Assembly (NCBI GenBank): GCA_009760855.2
Contig: WPIO01000125.1
Span: 1,134,439 to 1,198,438, forward strand
Length of the DNA stretch: 64,000 nt
Direction of reading: 5' to 3'
DNA from: Cristatella mucedo
Taxonomy: Eukaryota; Bryozoa; Phylactolaemata; Cristatellidae
Shown here: positions 35,989 to 47,652 of the stretch, piece after piece
How positions within the stretch are numbered: position 1 is the first letter of the stretch
Layout: each line of letters starts with the position of its first letter
Notes under the pieces: generated by a model
Database searches by the model: none
What the model saw: the letters and a program-made list of their open reading frames with translations, nothing else
Told to the model about the DNA's origin: nothing
Position numbers and translations under genes: made by a program

Positions 35989-37699
35989 GTATGTCAGCCT
36001 CGTCTGCCTCCTCAACCAGCCCACTGACTGACTGTAGATCTTTCTGTGTCGGCTGCCTTTGCTGTGTGTCGTGGTCAGGAGAGCCTGGTAATCTTGTTGG
36101 CTGCGACAGCTGCCCTGGCATTATTGAGAAGCATTATGCTTCGAACCTGCTTTCTAATATTCTTGGTCTTGCACGATTTTGTGTTGCTGCGGTCGGGCAC
36201 TTTGCATTTGTCCAATCGAAGATGACTTACCTGTCAGAATGCAATGCTCATCCTCCTATCGCACGAGGCCTACTTGTCGCTGTCCTTGAGCTTATGCTGG
36301 CCAATGGATTTTTCCTGAAAAATGGCATGGCAAACAAATACACTAGGTCTCAGTAGATATGAGAGCTAGCTATACATTATCAGTCAAGAAGGCAACTGGT
36401 CCTTGAGTTGCTCAATCGCTCAACGTGAGTGATCACACGTGCTGTGCAGCAGGAGCTGCTGATAATACCTGCCACCATCTTAGTCGACTCATACTGAAAC
36501 TGGTGGCACAAATAATCCTTTTCAGTATGTGTCCAATCTAGCATGGTGTCCTGGACAATTCTTTGAATAAAAGCTTCTGACAATAGAGCAACGACATGTG
36601 TTTATTTTTAGAAGCTGTTGTCACATCGTTAGGACTGCATCTGTTGTCATAGATATATTGCAAGCATGCATATGCCTATCGTGTATTCCACTGCTTTTGA
36701 TGAACAAAGAACGCTGAAAAAAGAGCAAGATACTCTGTTTAATTTCCTGATGAAAAAAATTCTTGTTTATACAGTCGCACCAATCTAGTAATGCTGCTCT
36801 GCCGTTGTAGTGTCAGATTAAGCTTACGAAAAGCACTGCACCAGTACTAGTTTAGCAAAGCAGTCATCGTGTCATATGAAAATTGTACGACCTTGTTGCA
36901 GTGTGTGCAAGCTTAGAAGTAACTGCAGTCATACTCGTATGCATTCTCATGCTTATCTTGTTACTGGTATTATGTATGGTCCAGTGAATGGTTAATGGCA
37001 AGTGACAATCATCACAGATTATACTTGTTCCCTCCCAGTCATGTCGCTAAGGCTCATTGTTTTGTTTTCTGTGGATTGTACTTTCATTATTTGTGGGTAG
37101 AAATACACGAAACCGACTTTTGCATTGTTTAAAGCTGTGGCTTGACTGCTTTGGTAGTCCAGTATGTCGACAGCTTAAAGCTGCTGAAGCCATACTTTGA
37201 GGGAACTGCTATATCTTCTTAGCCAAGACATGAGTTGCCATTGGCTTTGTGTTACCTTTGGAGAGTGTGCTACTTTATAACCTCAATGGTAGAGTTAGTC
37301 ATTGAGTTCTACTTGGTGAACGGTATGAGTGGGGTAAGAGTATTGTTGTCATTCCAATTAGTTTTAGCAATGGGGCACAGCTGTTCCAAGTTGGCAGCCT
37401 GCCATTGCCAAGAGGGTGTGGCTAAAGAAAGCTTGTGCTTACACCGATGGCATGTGCAGTCACTTATGCCTCTGAGCATGAAAGAGATTAGCCAATGAAT
37501 GCAATCCGGCATCGGTGCACTGAAATATGCATTAATTTGTTTGTTTTTTTATATACCAGATTGGTGGGCATTCATTGACAGAGAAACAAAAGAGCTACCC
37601 TGCAGGGCCTAGCCCTGCAGGCCACATCCACAAGCCGAACAGTGATGTATGAGGGATGGCTGGTGCCTACTGCAGCCAACGAATAGCATTTAGCAGTGC
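35989..37699. other. Intron, nothing recognised
   Basis: A 127-codon + frame across 35,973-36,356 starts in the exon's shadow and is not spliced sensibly. No repeats are placed. Confidence 0.5.
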
Positions 37700-38335
37700 C
37701 TATTGGCTTACATACCTAATCTATTCTTTTCTGCTCACTGGCTCAATATCAAGTATCAAATCGACTTTAAGATCCTTTCTCTAGCTTACATGCCGCTTAA
37801 CTTGCTTGCATCGGCCTACCTATCCGACCTCCTTGCTCCACCATCGGCTTCAGGTCTTGTTACTGTTAATCGCTATAATTTGAAATCTGTTGGTGATCAG
37901 GCCTTCAGTTTGTGCACCAAAACTCTAAAACTCAATTCCGGCTTCTGTAAGCCACCTGAAATGACTTTACATCATCGAAGTCTTAGCTAAAGACGCATCT
38001 GTTCTGCTCAGCTTTATCTGAGCTTCAACCTGCGCTTCAGTGAACTTGTCTTTTTTGGTTCATATGTGCTTCATTTGCTTACTAATTACTTGTTACTAAC
38101 CAGGAGTCCTACTAACCAGCGGCTGCAAGTGTCTTCATATGTGCTTTTGAATGCTGGCCTAAGTGTGATACCTGTGCGCTTTTGCATCCTTTTCTAAACT
38201 TGATACCGGGCATTTCATTAATCCTTGATTGTTGCATGTTTTTCAGGGAGTTGTAAAGCACCTGGTGAGATATTTAGCTCTGTTAGGGTGCTATGCAAAC
38301 GATCCATAATATCACGATTATTATAATGTAGGTGT
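37700..38335 (+). mobile_element. L-3: third CR1-like LINE, 3' fragment
   Basis: The frame HWLNIKYQIDFKILSLAYMP and SAYLSDLLAPPSASGL followed by SVGDQAFSL shows a LINE C-terminus related to L-1 but divergent. The tail GTAAAGCACCTGGTGAGATA and GCTCTGTTAGGGTGCTATGC is again of the shared type. A related 3' UTR lies at 6,330-6,810. Confidence 0.7.
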
Positions 38336-39999
38336 AAAAAAATGTACAACCGTGTATTGGTGGGCCTCTAGGCAAAACTAGTTCTTCGTAGTGGGCACGA
38401 TTAATAGGCATGGCAGATGTAGCTGCAGATGTTTATAACGAAAAGGAGCATCCCTAAATGATGCCTTACTTTGCAAGACTTTGCAAAATTTACTTTTAAG
38501 TTAAGTAGAATATTTTTAGGATTATATCTATTCGTATGATATGTGGCTGTAGCAATCAGGCAATCATTCTTAAGGAAGGAAAGCACCCAGGAAAGAAAAG
38601 ACAAGTCCACTGGGATGCTCCAAGTTGGCAGCCGATGGAACCACCCTGGTACGGCATGTTTGGTATTCCATAGCTATGTCCAACCGAGGCAAGAACTACT
38701 TTGGTAGCCACTTTGATCATTGAGTAACTAGCTCGTTGATTTTCAGCAGTCTCTGAATGCTAAATGGGAAGCCAGAGCATAGCTAATGAAAAGAAACAGC
38801 TTCACACATCCAGAATTGTGACAGCTTATTATATTTCAGTTAAACAGCAACCAGACCGACGAGAGGTATGCTAAGCATCTGGAGTAAGTAGAAACTTTAG
38901 TGGCTGTAGATTGAATGGGTTTGAACAAGGGGCATGCAAGACACGATATATTCTTGAATGCAGGCATTGTAACAGCCATCCACGATGTGTTTCTTTATCT
39001 GAAAGATGCCTAGAGCAAAAGAGCCTTGTGGTATGGCTATGCCTTCTTCGTACACGGCCACCCTGAAGGGATTATGGGGGAGCCGGAGGGGGCGCACTGG
39101 TGTTGTTGTAACCGGGTGTTTTTTTTTACACAGCTACCATGGCCTAACAATGAAGTTACATCATTGGAGCTATTCTGATGACGCAGTGCTGGTGTCATGG
39201 TGACATAATGTTATTGCTATGCTTTGGATCTTGAAGTATCAGCGATTTAGGTGTTAAAATGCCTGTTGTTGGTTTATCGAATCGCTATTTGAGACACCCC
39301 GACTCTTCGAAGCACATTCCAGTCTACTAGTGTAAGTATCGATCATCTATTGTGATATTTATCACATCCAGGTGGTAGTAGAGCCAGTAGGCTGCATAGA
39401 ATCCACTGACTTGCATAGTATTCCCTGTGTCAGATGCTAGTGCCGGTGCACTGCTCACACGTTTGGACGATGTGCTTTTAGTGGTTCTAGAATCCCTATC
39501 TGGCAGAACTGCCATAGTGGCAGTCTGCACTAGAGTGTTGCTGTTTTGGTGGTCTTTCCCATATCATTCAAGCTTGCAATCCAGAACAGCAAATGTGGGT
39601 ACCTTTATCAGCAGCTTAACCCTGACATCGGAACTCAGAGGACAATCAATTCAACAGCAGCTAAATGTTGGCTTTGTTTAATTCTTTTGTACTTATTCTC
39701 AGTGGAATCAGTAACCCCTTCTGATTTACAGCGCAAGCAGCCGGAGGTGTAAATTGTAAAGAATATCTGCTTGATCAGTTCTGTTAGCCGTCGGTCAATA
39801 TTATTGTAGGAATTTTATTCTAGTATCCTGCCTGTTCCAATGTCGGCTACATAGCTTGCTTAGTCTTATCTGATGTAGGACCTGGTGCTTATGCTGTCCG
39901 TAGTAACCCCAGTAGTGGAACATGGCAGCAGCCATGTTTTCGACAGACTGCTTTCACTGGATGTCTAGTGTTGTACCATCTGTACCCATATTGTTATAC
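38336..39999. other. Intron, nothing secure
   Basis: A tiny acceptor-plus-stop (RKQPEV* after GATTTACAG at 39,720-39,730) could be an alternative end but is too short to call. Confidence 0.45.
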
Positions 40000-41060
40000 A
40001 GGATAGAGGTGCAGACGTCTAGCAGCAATAAACAATCCATGGATTAGTTTGGCTGTGTTACCCTTATCTAACCCTGGCCGACTTTGGCCAGTGTTGCTTA
40101 GCCGAAAGTAGGCAGACTTTACTGTTGAGTTGAAAGGGTCATGTAGCAAAAGGTCATTATGGATTAGAGATTCTGTGCAGAGGCTGCGGTGGAGATGCTG
40201 ACCGAGTCCATTTTGAAATTTGGCTTTCCATTTCTGATAAGCTATATTTGCCCAGTACTCTAGGTTTGGTCTTGTCGTCATACTGTTTAAGACAGCCGAC
40301 TACCATGCAAGTGTACATGTCCCGATTCAACTACAAAGAACTTTGAGAGTCTGGCTCATTGAGACCTGAGAGCATAGACCTGAGTGCCGTCCACCTAGGA
40401 AGTCAGCCAAGATCATCTCGATTTCCCCTAAGTTGACAACATTTAAAATGAAGCTAAAACTGCTCCTGCTCCTGACAATTTACACGTACACATTTGCTGG
40501 GTCCATGTGAATTGTCCTTTGCATGCTTATGTGTGCAGACACTGCTCATGTTATCAATAGCCAATTGACATGCTTAACAAGCTATTGTTAGGGAATAATA
40601 ATAATAAAAGTCATAATAATGTATTGTGTATAAAACATCAAGGAAACTTAATCTCTATTCGGGCACTATACAACTCGCTGCATAAGAAGCAATAACTAAT
40701 ACTTAATGAAAAGAAAGGCATCTTTGTTAGGCAAAAATGCAAAAGCATGCATTATCAAGCTAAGATAAGCATATAAAAGCACACAGAAAACTTATGGCTG
40801 CTGGCCTGTGGGAACCCAGCTAGTAATAATAACCTCCTAATCACAAAAAGGTAAGCAAATCATACCAGAAAAAAAAAGAAATGTTCAGTGGGATGCTATC
40901 CACGTGCACACTGTTTTTGCCCATAGTCATGACGTCTGCCTCTTCAGTACATACAAGCACACAAAAGCACCATCTGCTCGGACAGAGCAAAGGCTGTGTG
41001 GTTCAGGGGGTTTGTAGCTACTTTTTGAATTTCGTCAAAACAGGAGATTAATTATTGGTT
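40000..41060 (-). mobile_element. Cluster of L-1 fragments in both orientations
   Basis: There is a minus-strand piece at 40,010-40,310 (NSTVKSAYFRLSNTGQSRPG), a + strand 3' UTR piece at 40,380-40,620, and another minus-strand tail at 40,625-41,050 starting AACTTAATCTCTATTCGGGC. All are short and decayed. Confidence 0.6.
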
Positions 41061-41069
41061 TTGATTCAT

Positions 41070-41206
41070 TTATATGGCAACCTAAGAGAACTTAATCTCT
41101 ATTCAGGACCTTCACTTATACCACGGGGCTCGAGTCCACAACGTCGGCGAGACCTTGGTCGGGGCGAGCACCTTAACCACTGAGCTAAACCAGCTCAGTG
41201 TTGCCC
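41070..41206 (-). mobile_element. SINE-B
   Basis: The minus-strand copy reads on the + strand AACCTAAGAGAACTTAATCT, GGGGCTCGAGTCCACAACGT and GCACCTTAACCACTGAGCTA. It is complete from tail to A-box region. Confidence 0.85.
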
Positions 41207-41489
41207 AGACAAGACGTGGGTTCTAAAGATGGACTTGTTTATGAATTTTGTCAAACTTCTTCGAGAGAATCCTTTAGATCTGGCAGTGGGGCTTCACTTA
41301 AGTAAGCATTCTTGAGAATATTACTTGCACACATAGTTGTCTGTCTCTGTGGAATGATTAGCTCTAGATCCTGACAGGAATCTGTTGGCTAGTCTTGAGG
41401 TTTTAATCTAAGTCTTGAGCTGCTCTTGTGCCGCATGTTCGAGCATCTTTGGTGAGAAAGGTCGACTGAGGAATGGGTAGAAGCCGTTT

Positions 41490-41960
41490 AAGTTCTCTTG
41501 ATCCAGTGTTCACTACTTAATGAGGGGCCGAGACTGCGGCATCCGACTGCAAGGACGTGTCACCTACTTTTTGACTGCTCCATTCAGTTGCCACGGCTTA
41601 TCTGTCATAGCTATCAAATCATCGGGTTCCCCTTTGCATTCCCTGCTCATCTGACCTTGGTCTTTTATCTGCAGCTCTTACTAGCCTCAGATGCTTAGAG
41701 GCCTTGCCGTCAGTTCTAATGCACCTAAAGCTTGAAACTCTTCGCCGACTGACATTGCGACGTCTCCTGGCCTGATGACATGAATAGCAAAGCCAAAAAT
41801 CTGCCTGATCTTCACAGCATATTATTTTTACTTGTGAATCATTCCTTATGTGCTTGAGCGTGCTACATCCGTGCATGTTGTTATCACTAATCAGTGTGCA
41901 TGCCTCCTTCTGAACCTATGCACGTGTCTCTAAAGGGATTTTACTTTCTTTTGACATTAT
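41490..41960 (+). mobile_element. L-1-related LINE 3' fragment, decayed
   Basis: DNA similarity to the L-1 end of ORF and 3' UTR can be followed, for example in GACATTGCGACGTCTCCTGG and GTTGTTATCACTAATCAGTG. The coding frame is lost and no clean tail remains. Confidence 0.5.
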
Positions 41961-42148
41961 AAAAACTCTGCTTAATTGTACTGTTTCTATTTTCAATAAC
42001 CACTTTCTAGTTCCGACAGCAGCTATAATTGTAACGCTTCGGCTCCCAAGAATGATTGTGCAGACTCATGCTATCGCTTTGCTACTCTAGCTGTGTAGCG
42101 CTTCGGTTCCGCGGTGTATGCGTTCACTTCAATGCTTTGCTGTTTTAG

Positions 42149-42245
42149 TTTTTGGATGTGCCTTGCCAAATCTATGGCAGGCCATTGAAGCAGCACCCGC
42201 CACCGTTTGATGCCTCACTGGATGCCTGCAGGCGCTTAGGCTCAG
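42149..42245 (+). CDS. Possible AGBL2-like exon: Pro-rich
   Basis: The exon follows CTGTTTTAG and encodes FLDVPCQIYGRPLKQHPPPF and then DASLDACRRLGS, with a GTAACA donor leaving one base (G). That base plus AG at 45,761 gives a Glu codon, so the split phase fits the next predicted exon. It lies over 6 kb from either neighbour, so transcript evidence is needed for confidence. Confidence 0.45.
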
Positions 42246-45049
42246 GTAACAAACAACTTCCCGCTCAGGCTGTGCACTTTGTTTCAAGGTCATTGTTTGA
42301 ATGAAAAGCAGTCTCGGGAGAGATTCAAGCACTTAGGTCAAGCATAATGAACTGAAAGCGTCCGATAGCAAGGCAAAACGAAGGCTATCTTATAAATAGT
42401 GAAATGCTGACGACACGACTAAAGGCTGCTAGGAATTACTCTAAAGTATCTGTAGCAGTTCAGCAACATGGGAGATGGCAGAAAAAAGAGAAAGAAAGAA
42501 AGAAAGCCCAGACTGCTTTGTTCTGGGAGTCGTGTGCCTGAGCCGAGCCTAGGGCCAGGTCTTATTTGGCTAGATTTGAGTGAAGCTTGGATTTTTCAAA
42601 CAGAACTTAATTGAGAGGCAAACTGCTCCCTTAGGTGGTCGTCTTTGCATTTTTTTTTATTCACTTAATGTCTCAGCACATTATTTTCGCTCAGGACAGT
42701 AGAGCTTTTGTCTATATTCTCAAGCTGCTAGCTTGCACCCTAAGTTGGATTGTAAATCCCTAGGATGTTGTATCTTCAGTATTTATGCACCTAAAACCTG
42801 GAACTATTAGCAAACATTCAAAATGAGCTTACAATCTACGTGTTAGCCGCACCTTAAGCTTCATCCACTTGAACCATCCCAGCTTTCGAGTACTTATGTC
42901 TAGTTTAATGGCACGCGAAAGTTATTATACCTGACGAGTTGATATGCAGCATACCTGATATGCATGCAGTCAGTAGGACATGTCAGCGTGCATATCATTT
43001 TTTTGCTTTTTGTATGGGTAAAGGCAGGTTATACTTACTGAAAGGCTTCGTTTGACACACACTCGGATTCATTTGGCAATTTTAGAGATAGCTCTCATGC
43101 ATTCAGGTGGTATTTTGAAGTATGTACAAATGGAACTGTCACTGCAAAAAAGCTTAGATTTCACGAGAAAAATGGCATCAGTTCACAGAGCATATCTTTA
43201 GATAAGAAATGGCCAAAAACAAGGGATCATCTCGTTTATTTTGCAGAAAAGCAAGGAGTGGTTTTTATAAGTGCATCATTTAAGTGCTGTGGAGATTATC
43301 TATCTGAGGAACGGATATCAATGAAGAGTCAGTCTTAGCAACGGTGTGCTGGTTGATAAGTCAGTGAGGTTGCACCTTTGAGCTGCTACATGGTTATACG
43401 AATGGTCTTTAATTTTCACATTGAATATCGTGTAGCCACGGTTTTTTTGCGGTTACTCTGTAGTTTATTTTAGTTGCTTAGGTCCTGGATTTTTACACCA
43501 AGCTGTTTAATGCATGCAGTTACTCAAAACATATGTAACATTGAACAACGACTGCTTTCCAAGCAATTTGCTGGAGTTTAAAAAATAATGTGCAGCGTAT
43601 GTATGCAGACAGAATTTGGCAAGCATGTAGGTCTTACTGTGTCTGAAATGCCTGAATGCAGAGATTTAGCTCTCTTTCGGTGCCTCTAGTATACTCTTTA
43701 CTACTACTGTCATTGTTGTCATCCTTTTCGTTGCTATTATGCACTATTTTTTTAGCCGCCAGTGTGCCTTTAAATGATAATGCATCAATGCTCGTAGCAG
43801 CATCAGGAGGCAAGACCACAGTCGGCTGTGCTGAATCGTGTTTGCATAGCAAATCATAGGAGCTGATGCCAGATTTGCTACCTGCATGGAGAGTTGCTTT
43901 ACACTTGCACTCATGCAAGGCCCGTGCAAATGACAGCTTTAGTTAACGTTAGGGCTTGTATCGGGTCAAATTGATGCTCATTCAAGGGCGTCTTGAATTT
44001 TTATCTGGGAGGTAGAGCACCGAGGAGACGATGGTGAACAGTTTGACAAAGCGGGATCTGCAAGCTGAGTGGTTAATCGATAATAGCACCGAGCTGGGTC
44101 GATAGGCTTTTTTACCCCATCGACGTCGAAGCTCCTAATCTCTGCCGAAGAACAAATATACGTTGCTGGTGGTCTGCATGTAACGTCACAGATCCCTCGC
44201 CGTGATGTGTTAGACCGGCACGGTCATCTAGATCACTGCAGTATGTGCAGCTTCCGGCGATATCTGGAACTTCCTTGTCTGAACAAGCATTAATAAAAAT
44301 ACAATTGTGAACTTTTTGAGTACAAATATACATGTTTCAACTTCTCTCAAGAGCCTACAATAGCCTTGACATTTCTCTGTTTTCTGAGACTTTTTAGAAG
44401 TATATATTAAAGATATTATATAGCTCAGATGCTGCTCTTGTCTACGAGTGTAGATGGCCTTGGCTGTCCTCTCTACTCTGCTTATGCACTTTCGTGCTTG
44501 TCTGCTCTGAGCCTGTTCAGCTGGGTCTTTGGCAATTCTCTAATTACCTTTCGCACGCCAACGGTGACACTGGTGGAAATTTCTGCACTCGTGATGAATG
44601 TCAAGGCTGTATGCCCCCTCTCACCTGCTGGTGGCCTGAACATGTAGCTTTCTGTTTAACTGGGTGACAAAATTGTGCTTTCCATATCATGTAACAGCGT
44701 TATGCCAAGGTATTTCTCTGCTACAAAAGCAAGGCTATGTCGTAGTGGGTAGAAATATTGTCATTACTGCATTTTTGGCGCAACTTATTTGACCGCCAAT
44801 GTGCCTTGTGGTGATGCTAATAGTCACACACCGTTAGCGTTAGTATATCGTGACTGTGAAAGATACCAAATAATCTCACACGAACAAGTTTATCTCTCTT
44901 CTTCTCCTGCCAATCCATTTACGAGAGCTCACCCAGCCCAGGGCGTTCACTTGAGCGCACTGCTGTGCATACAGATGTCTGCAGGCAACAAGCTCATCGT
45001 CACGTTACCGCCTGCTTTTGATCCGTGTATGCTCAATACAGGGCGTTCA
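42246..45049. other. Long intron, nothing recognised
   Basis: Holds a short (GAAA)n near 42,487. No exon or LINE is placed with confidence. Confidence 0.5.
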
Positions 45050-45485
45050 ATGTAATGTATTATAATGTATCCCCATCTGTAACTCCACAAAGGCTGCAAA
45101 GACTATGCGTGAGTTACGAAAGACAGTTTCGTATAGCGTATTCACAGCCTAAACCACTTCCGGTATGCATTCGGTAGCCAACACACTTCATCTCATGCGA
45201 CAAACAGAAAGTTGGGAGCATAGCTGAGTCAGGAGAGCAGTTGAGGTAGTGAGTAGCATGGAAGTAGCAGCTAAGGATGGCTGGAAAGGATTGCCATAGT
45301 CAGCAGTAGGAGAGTAGTTGTCGTTGCGTAAGGATTGTACACGTGAGTTCCACAGTCCAGGACCTACAGAGCAAAAGCTTCTGTCTCTAACGGTCTGTAA
45401 GTGGAGGAACGGAGCAGCTGATTTATTGTCCATACTGGACCTGAGGGCACGACGAGATTGAAACTGGTGCAGCACTTCAGCTAGG
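45050..45485 (-). mobile_element. L-2 LINE 3' end
   Basis: The minus strand matches the L-2 C-terminus and UTR (RSSMDNKSAAPFLHLQTVRD and FCSVGPGLWN). The tail end lies at 45,050 as AATGTATTATAATGTATCCC. It sits just before the GC-rich predicted exon. Confidence 0.8.
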
Positions 45486-45760
45486 TATGAATGTGGTAGA
45501 CTTTGTTCACTGTAGCGTCTACGTGCCGGCCACCACTCTCCCCCCTTGTCTTTTACTGGGTGGTAGGGATGATGCAGATGTGCTCTTGGCCCGGCTGCCG
45601 AGGCCCACTCGTTTTCGCATAGAGCACGTAGTCAAGTGCTTGAGTGGGCGGCTCGTCGTTTCTAGCTCCGACTAGCGAGCTCCGACGAGGCAAGGTTTGC
45701 GCTAGTCGGAGCGGGCTGCAGCGTTCCCGACCGCGTTCACCTGCTCGCCGGGTTTTGTAG

Positions 45761-46046
45761 AGCACCAGCCTGCTGGCGCAGGCTGCGGCATAGCCAGTTT
45801 CATGGACTATCGAGCAGCAGATGACGGCGCCAGAGCGAGGCTGCTAGCTGGCGGATCGGCCAGCCCTGTCAATCTCCTAAGAAAGATGGCGTCGGCCAAG
45901 AAGGAGCGAACCACTGCAGCAGCAGGGGCAGCATCCAGAAATGGCTTGCCATGGCAAGAGAGTGCTGCTGTCGGTGGATGCCCGAAGGCGGACCAGACGG
46001 TGGCGGCGGTGGCAGCAGCGGCGGTGGCGGGCCCAGCAGAGGGCAG
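45761..46046 (+). CDS. Possible AGBL2-like exon: GC-rich, Ala-rich
   Basis: The exon follows GGGTTTTGTAG. It opens with two bases that complete a split codon, then 94 codons, then two bases before GTTGGT. It is rich in Ala and Gly, with LLRKMASAKKERTTAAAG in the middle. It could instead be the first coding exon of a separate short gene, because an ATG occurs at 45,802 in the same frame in a GC-rich setting. The phase fit to both the upstream 42,149 exon and the downstream 47,574 exon favours one long gene. Confidence 0.45.
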
Positions 46047-46162
46047 GTTGGTAGGATGCAGGCGTCTGCCAGCTCTGCTTGAGGCGTGAGGCCAAGAGAG
46101 GAATGCAACGAGGCTGGTGGCCATGTGTCTCTGCTGCGTGTCTGCCGCAATTGTCCTTATAA

Positions 46163-46312
46163 ATAAATAAATAATTCGTTTATACAGCGCCCCAAGAGAA
46201 CTTAATCTCTATTCAGGGGCTTCACATATGCCTCGGGGCTCGAGCCCACGACCTCAGTCAGACCTTGGTCGGGGCGAGCACCTTAACCGCTAGACCAAAC
46301 CAGCTCGGCAAT
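46163..46312 (-). mobile_element. SINE-B, first of a tandem pair
   Basis: On the + strand it reads CCCCAAGAGAACTTAATCTC, CTCGAGCCCACGACCTCAGT and CACCTTAACCGCTAGACCAA. This is a full minus-strand SINE-B. It is followed at once by a second copy. Confidence 0.88.
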
Positions 46313-46455
46313 ATAATTCATTTGTATAGCACCTCAAGAGAACTTAATCTCTATTCAGGCGCTTCACATATGCCTACGGGCTCGAGCCCACGACCTCAGC
46401 CAGACCTTGGTTGGCGGCGAGCACCTTAACCGCTGGACCAAACCAGTTTGGTCCT
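46313..46455 (-). mobile_element. SINE-B, second of a tandem pair
   Basis: It has the same order as the first copy: ACCTCAAGAGAACTTAATCT, CTCGAGCCCACGACCTCAGC and CACCTTAACCGCTGGACCAA. The two copies are slightly different, so they may be separate insertions or an older duplication. Confidence 0.88.
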
Positions 46456-46600
46456 TGGCTTTGAATGCAGCAGAAAGCCTCTTCGCTTGCTGCAAACCTC
46501 TTGCACCAAGGGTAGCACAGTAAATTCCCAGAAACTATCCTCAACTTGGCATGTATCTTCACTACGAACTCACAAAATAATTTCGATTTCTATCGATATC

Positions 46601-46684
<84 letters not shown>

Positions 46685-46737
46685 ATACGTCGTGTGTGTG
46701 TGTGCATACGTCGTGTGTCTGTGCATACGTCGTGTGT

Positions 46738-46789
<52 letters not shown>

Positions 46790-46825
46790 ACTCGTCGTGT
46801 GCTGTGTGTGTGTGTGTGTGTGTGC

Positions 46826-46874
<49 letters not shown>

Positions 46875-46916
46875 TGTGTGTGTGGGTGTGGGTGCGTGTG
46901 TGTACGTGTCTGTGCA
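46601..46916 (+). repeat. (GT)n array with GCATACGTCGT interruptions
   Basis: Pure GT runs alternate with GCATACGTCGTGTGTG units (three copies at 46,682-46,735) and a GCACTCGTCGTG variant. Open frames here are Val-Cys or His-Thr repeats with no meaning. Confidence 0.97.
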
Positions 46917-47573
46917 TATTTCGTGTGTGTGCATATGTCATGTGTGAGTGTGCGCATGCCTGTGTTCAAACTATGCATGATGTGTGTGCTATAAGTTGTG
47001 CTGTAAGGGCCTGCTTGCTGCACTAGCCTTGCCTGGCACTTGTGACTAGGTATGTGACATTACAGCCTTTTTTCGTGCATATATGATACCACCTTTATTG
47101 CTGCTCGGACGAGCCAAGACAGACCCTAAGCAATCCTTGTTGTTTTCTCCTTAGAGAACATTTTCATTGAGGCATCAATCATCTTTTAGGGTGACTAGTA
47201 AACCGTCAGTGGCTTATTTGATTGTTGTTTTCTAATCTGCTCCGCCATCTTCATGTAGAGAGGCTTTGAGAGTACACGAGGTTGTAGTGTATGATGGCTT
47301 GTCCAGCCACAACACAGGTGCTAAGCTACGGCATCTGTAGAAACTTAGGGCTTTTCTTTTGGGTTGCGCACGATCCTCTTTGGCCTTGTGGCTTCGTGCT
47401 GTCTTATTTTATGGCATTGCGCTTGGCCGACAAGAACTCGCCGGATTCGTCTTTAAACCAGAGTGCTCTTTCATGTTGTCTCTAGTAGTACACTGCTGTA
47501 CCAGCTAATCTGTTACCAGGTCTCTGCCTTGAATGATTATGCATGACTGCCTCAGCATTAATTCTTGCTCCAG

Positions 47574-47652
47574 GTACCTTGACGACATGGTGAAACAAAC
47601 TGATGCTGCAATACAGTACCTGACCGATCGAATCGAAGGCATGCAAAGAAGT
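47574..47652 (+). CDS. Possible AGBL2-like exon: short helical segment
   Basis: The exon follows CTTGCTCCAG and one base completes an Arg codon from 46,046. The 26 codons that follow include YLDDMVKQTDAAIQYLTDRI and EGMQRS, then GTATGT. The pattern suggests an amphipathic or coiled-coil helix. It ends in phase 0 and joins the last exon in frame. Confidence 0.55.

Noticed and set aside
39721-39752. Acceptor followed by RKQPEV and a stop
   Set aside because: Six codons are too few to separate from chance.
45807-46150. Minus-strand frames of 72-105 codons
   Set aside because: They are reverse shadows of the Ala-rich + strand exon candidate.
46448-47026. Frames up to 192 codons
   Set aside because: They are driven by the GT array. 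No splice or homology support exists.
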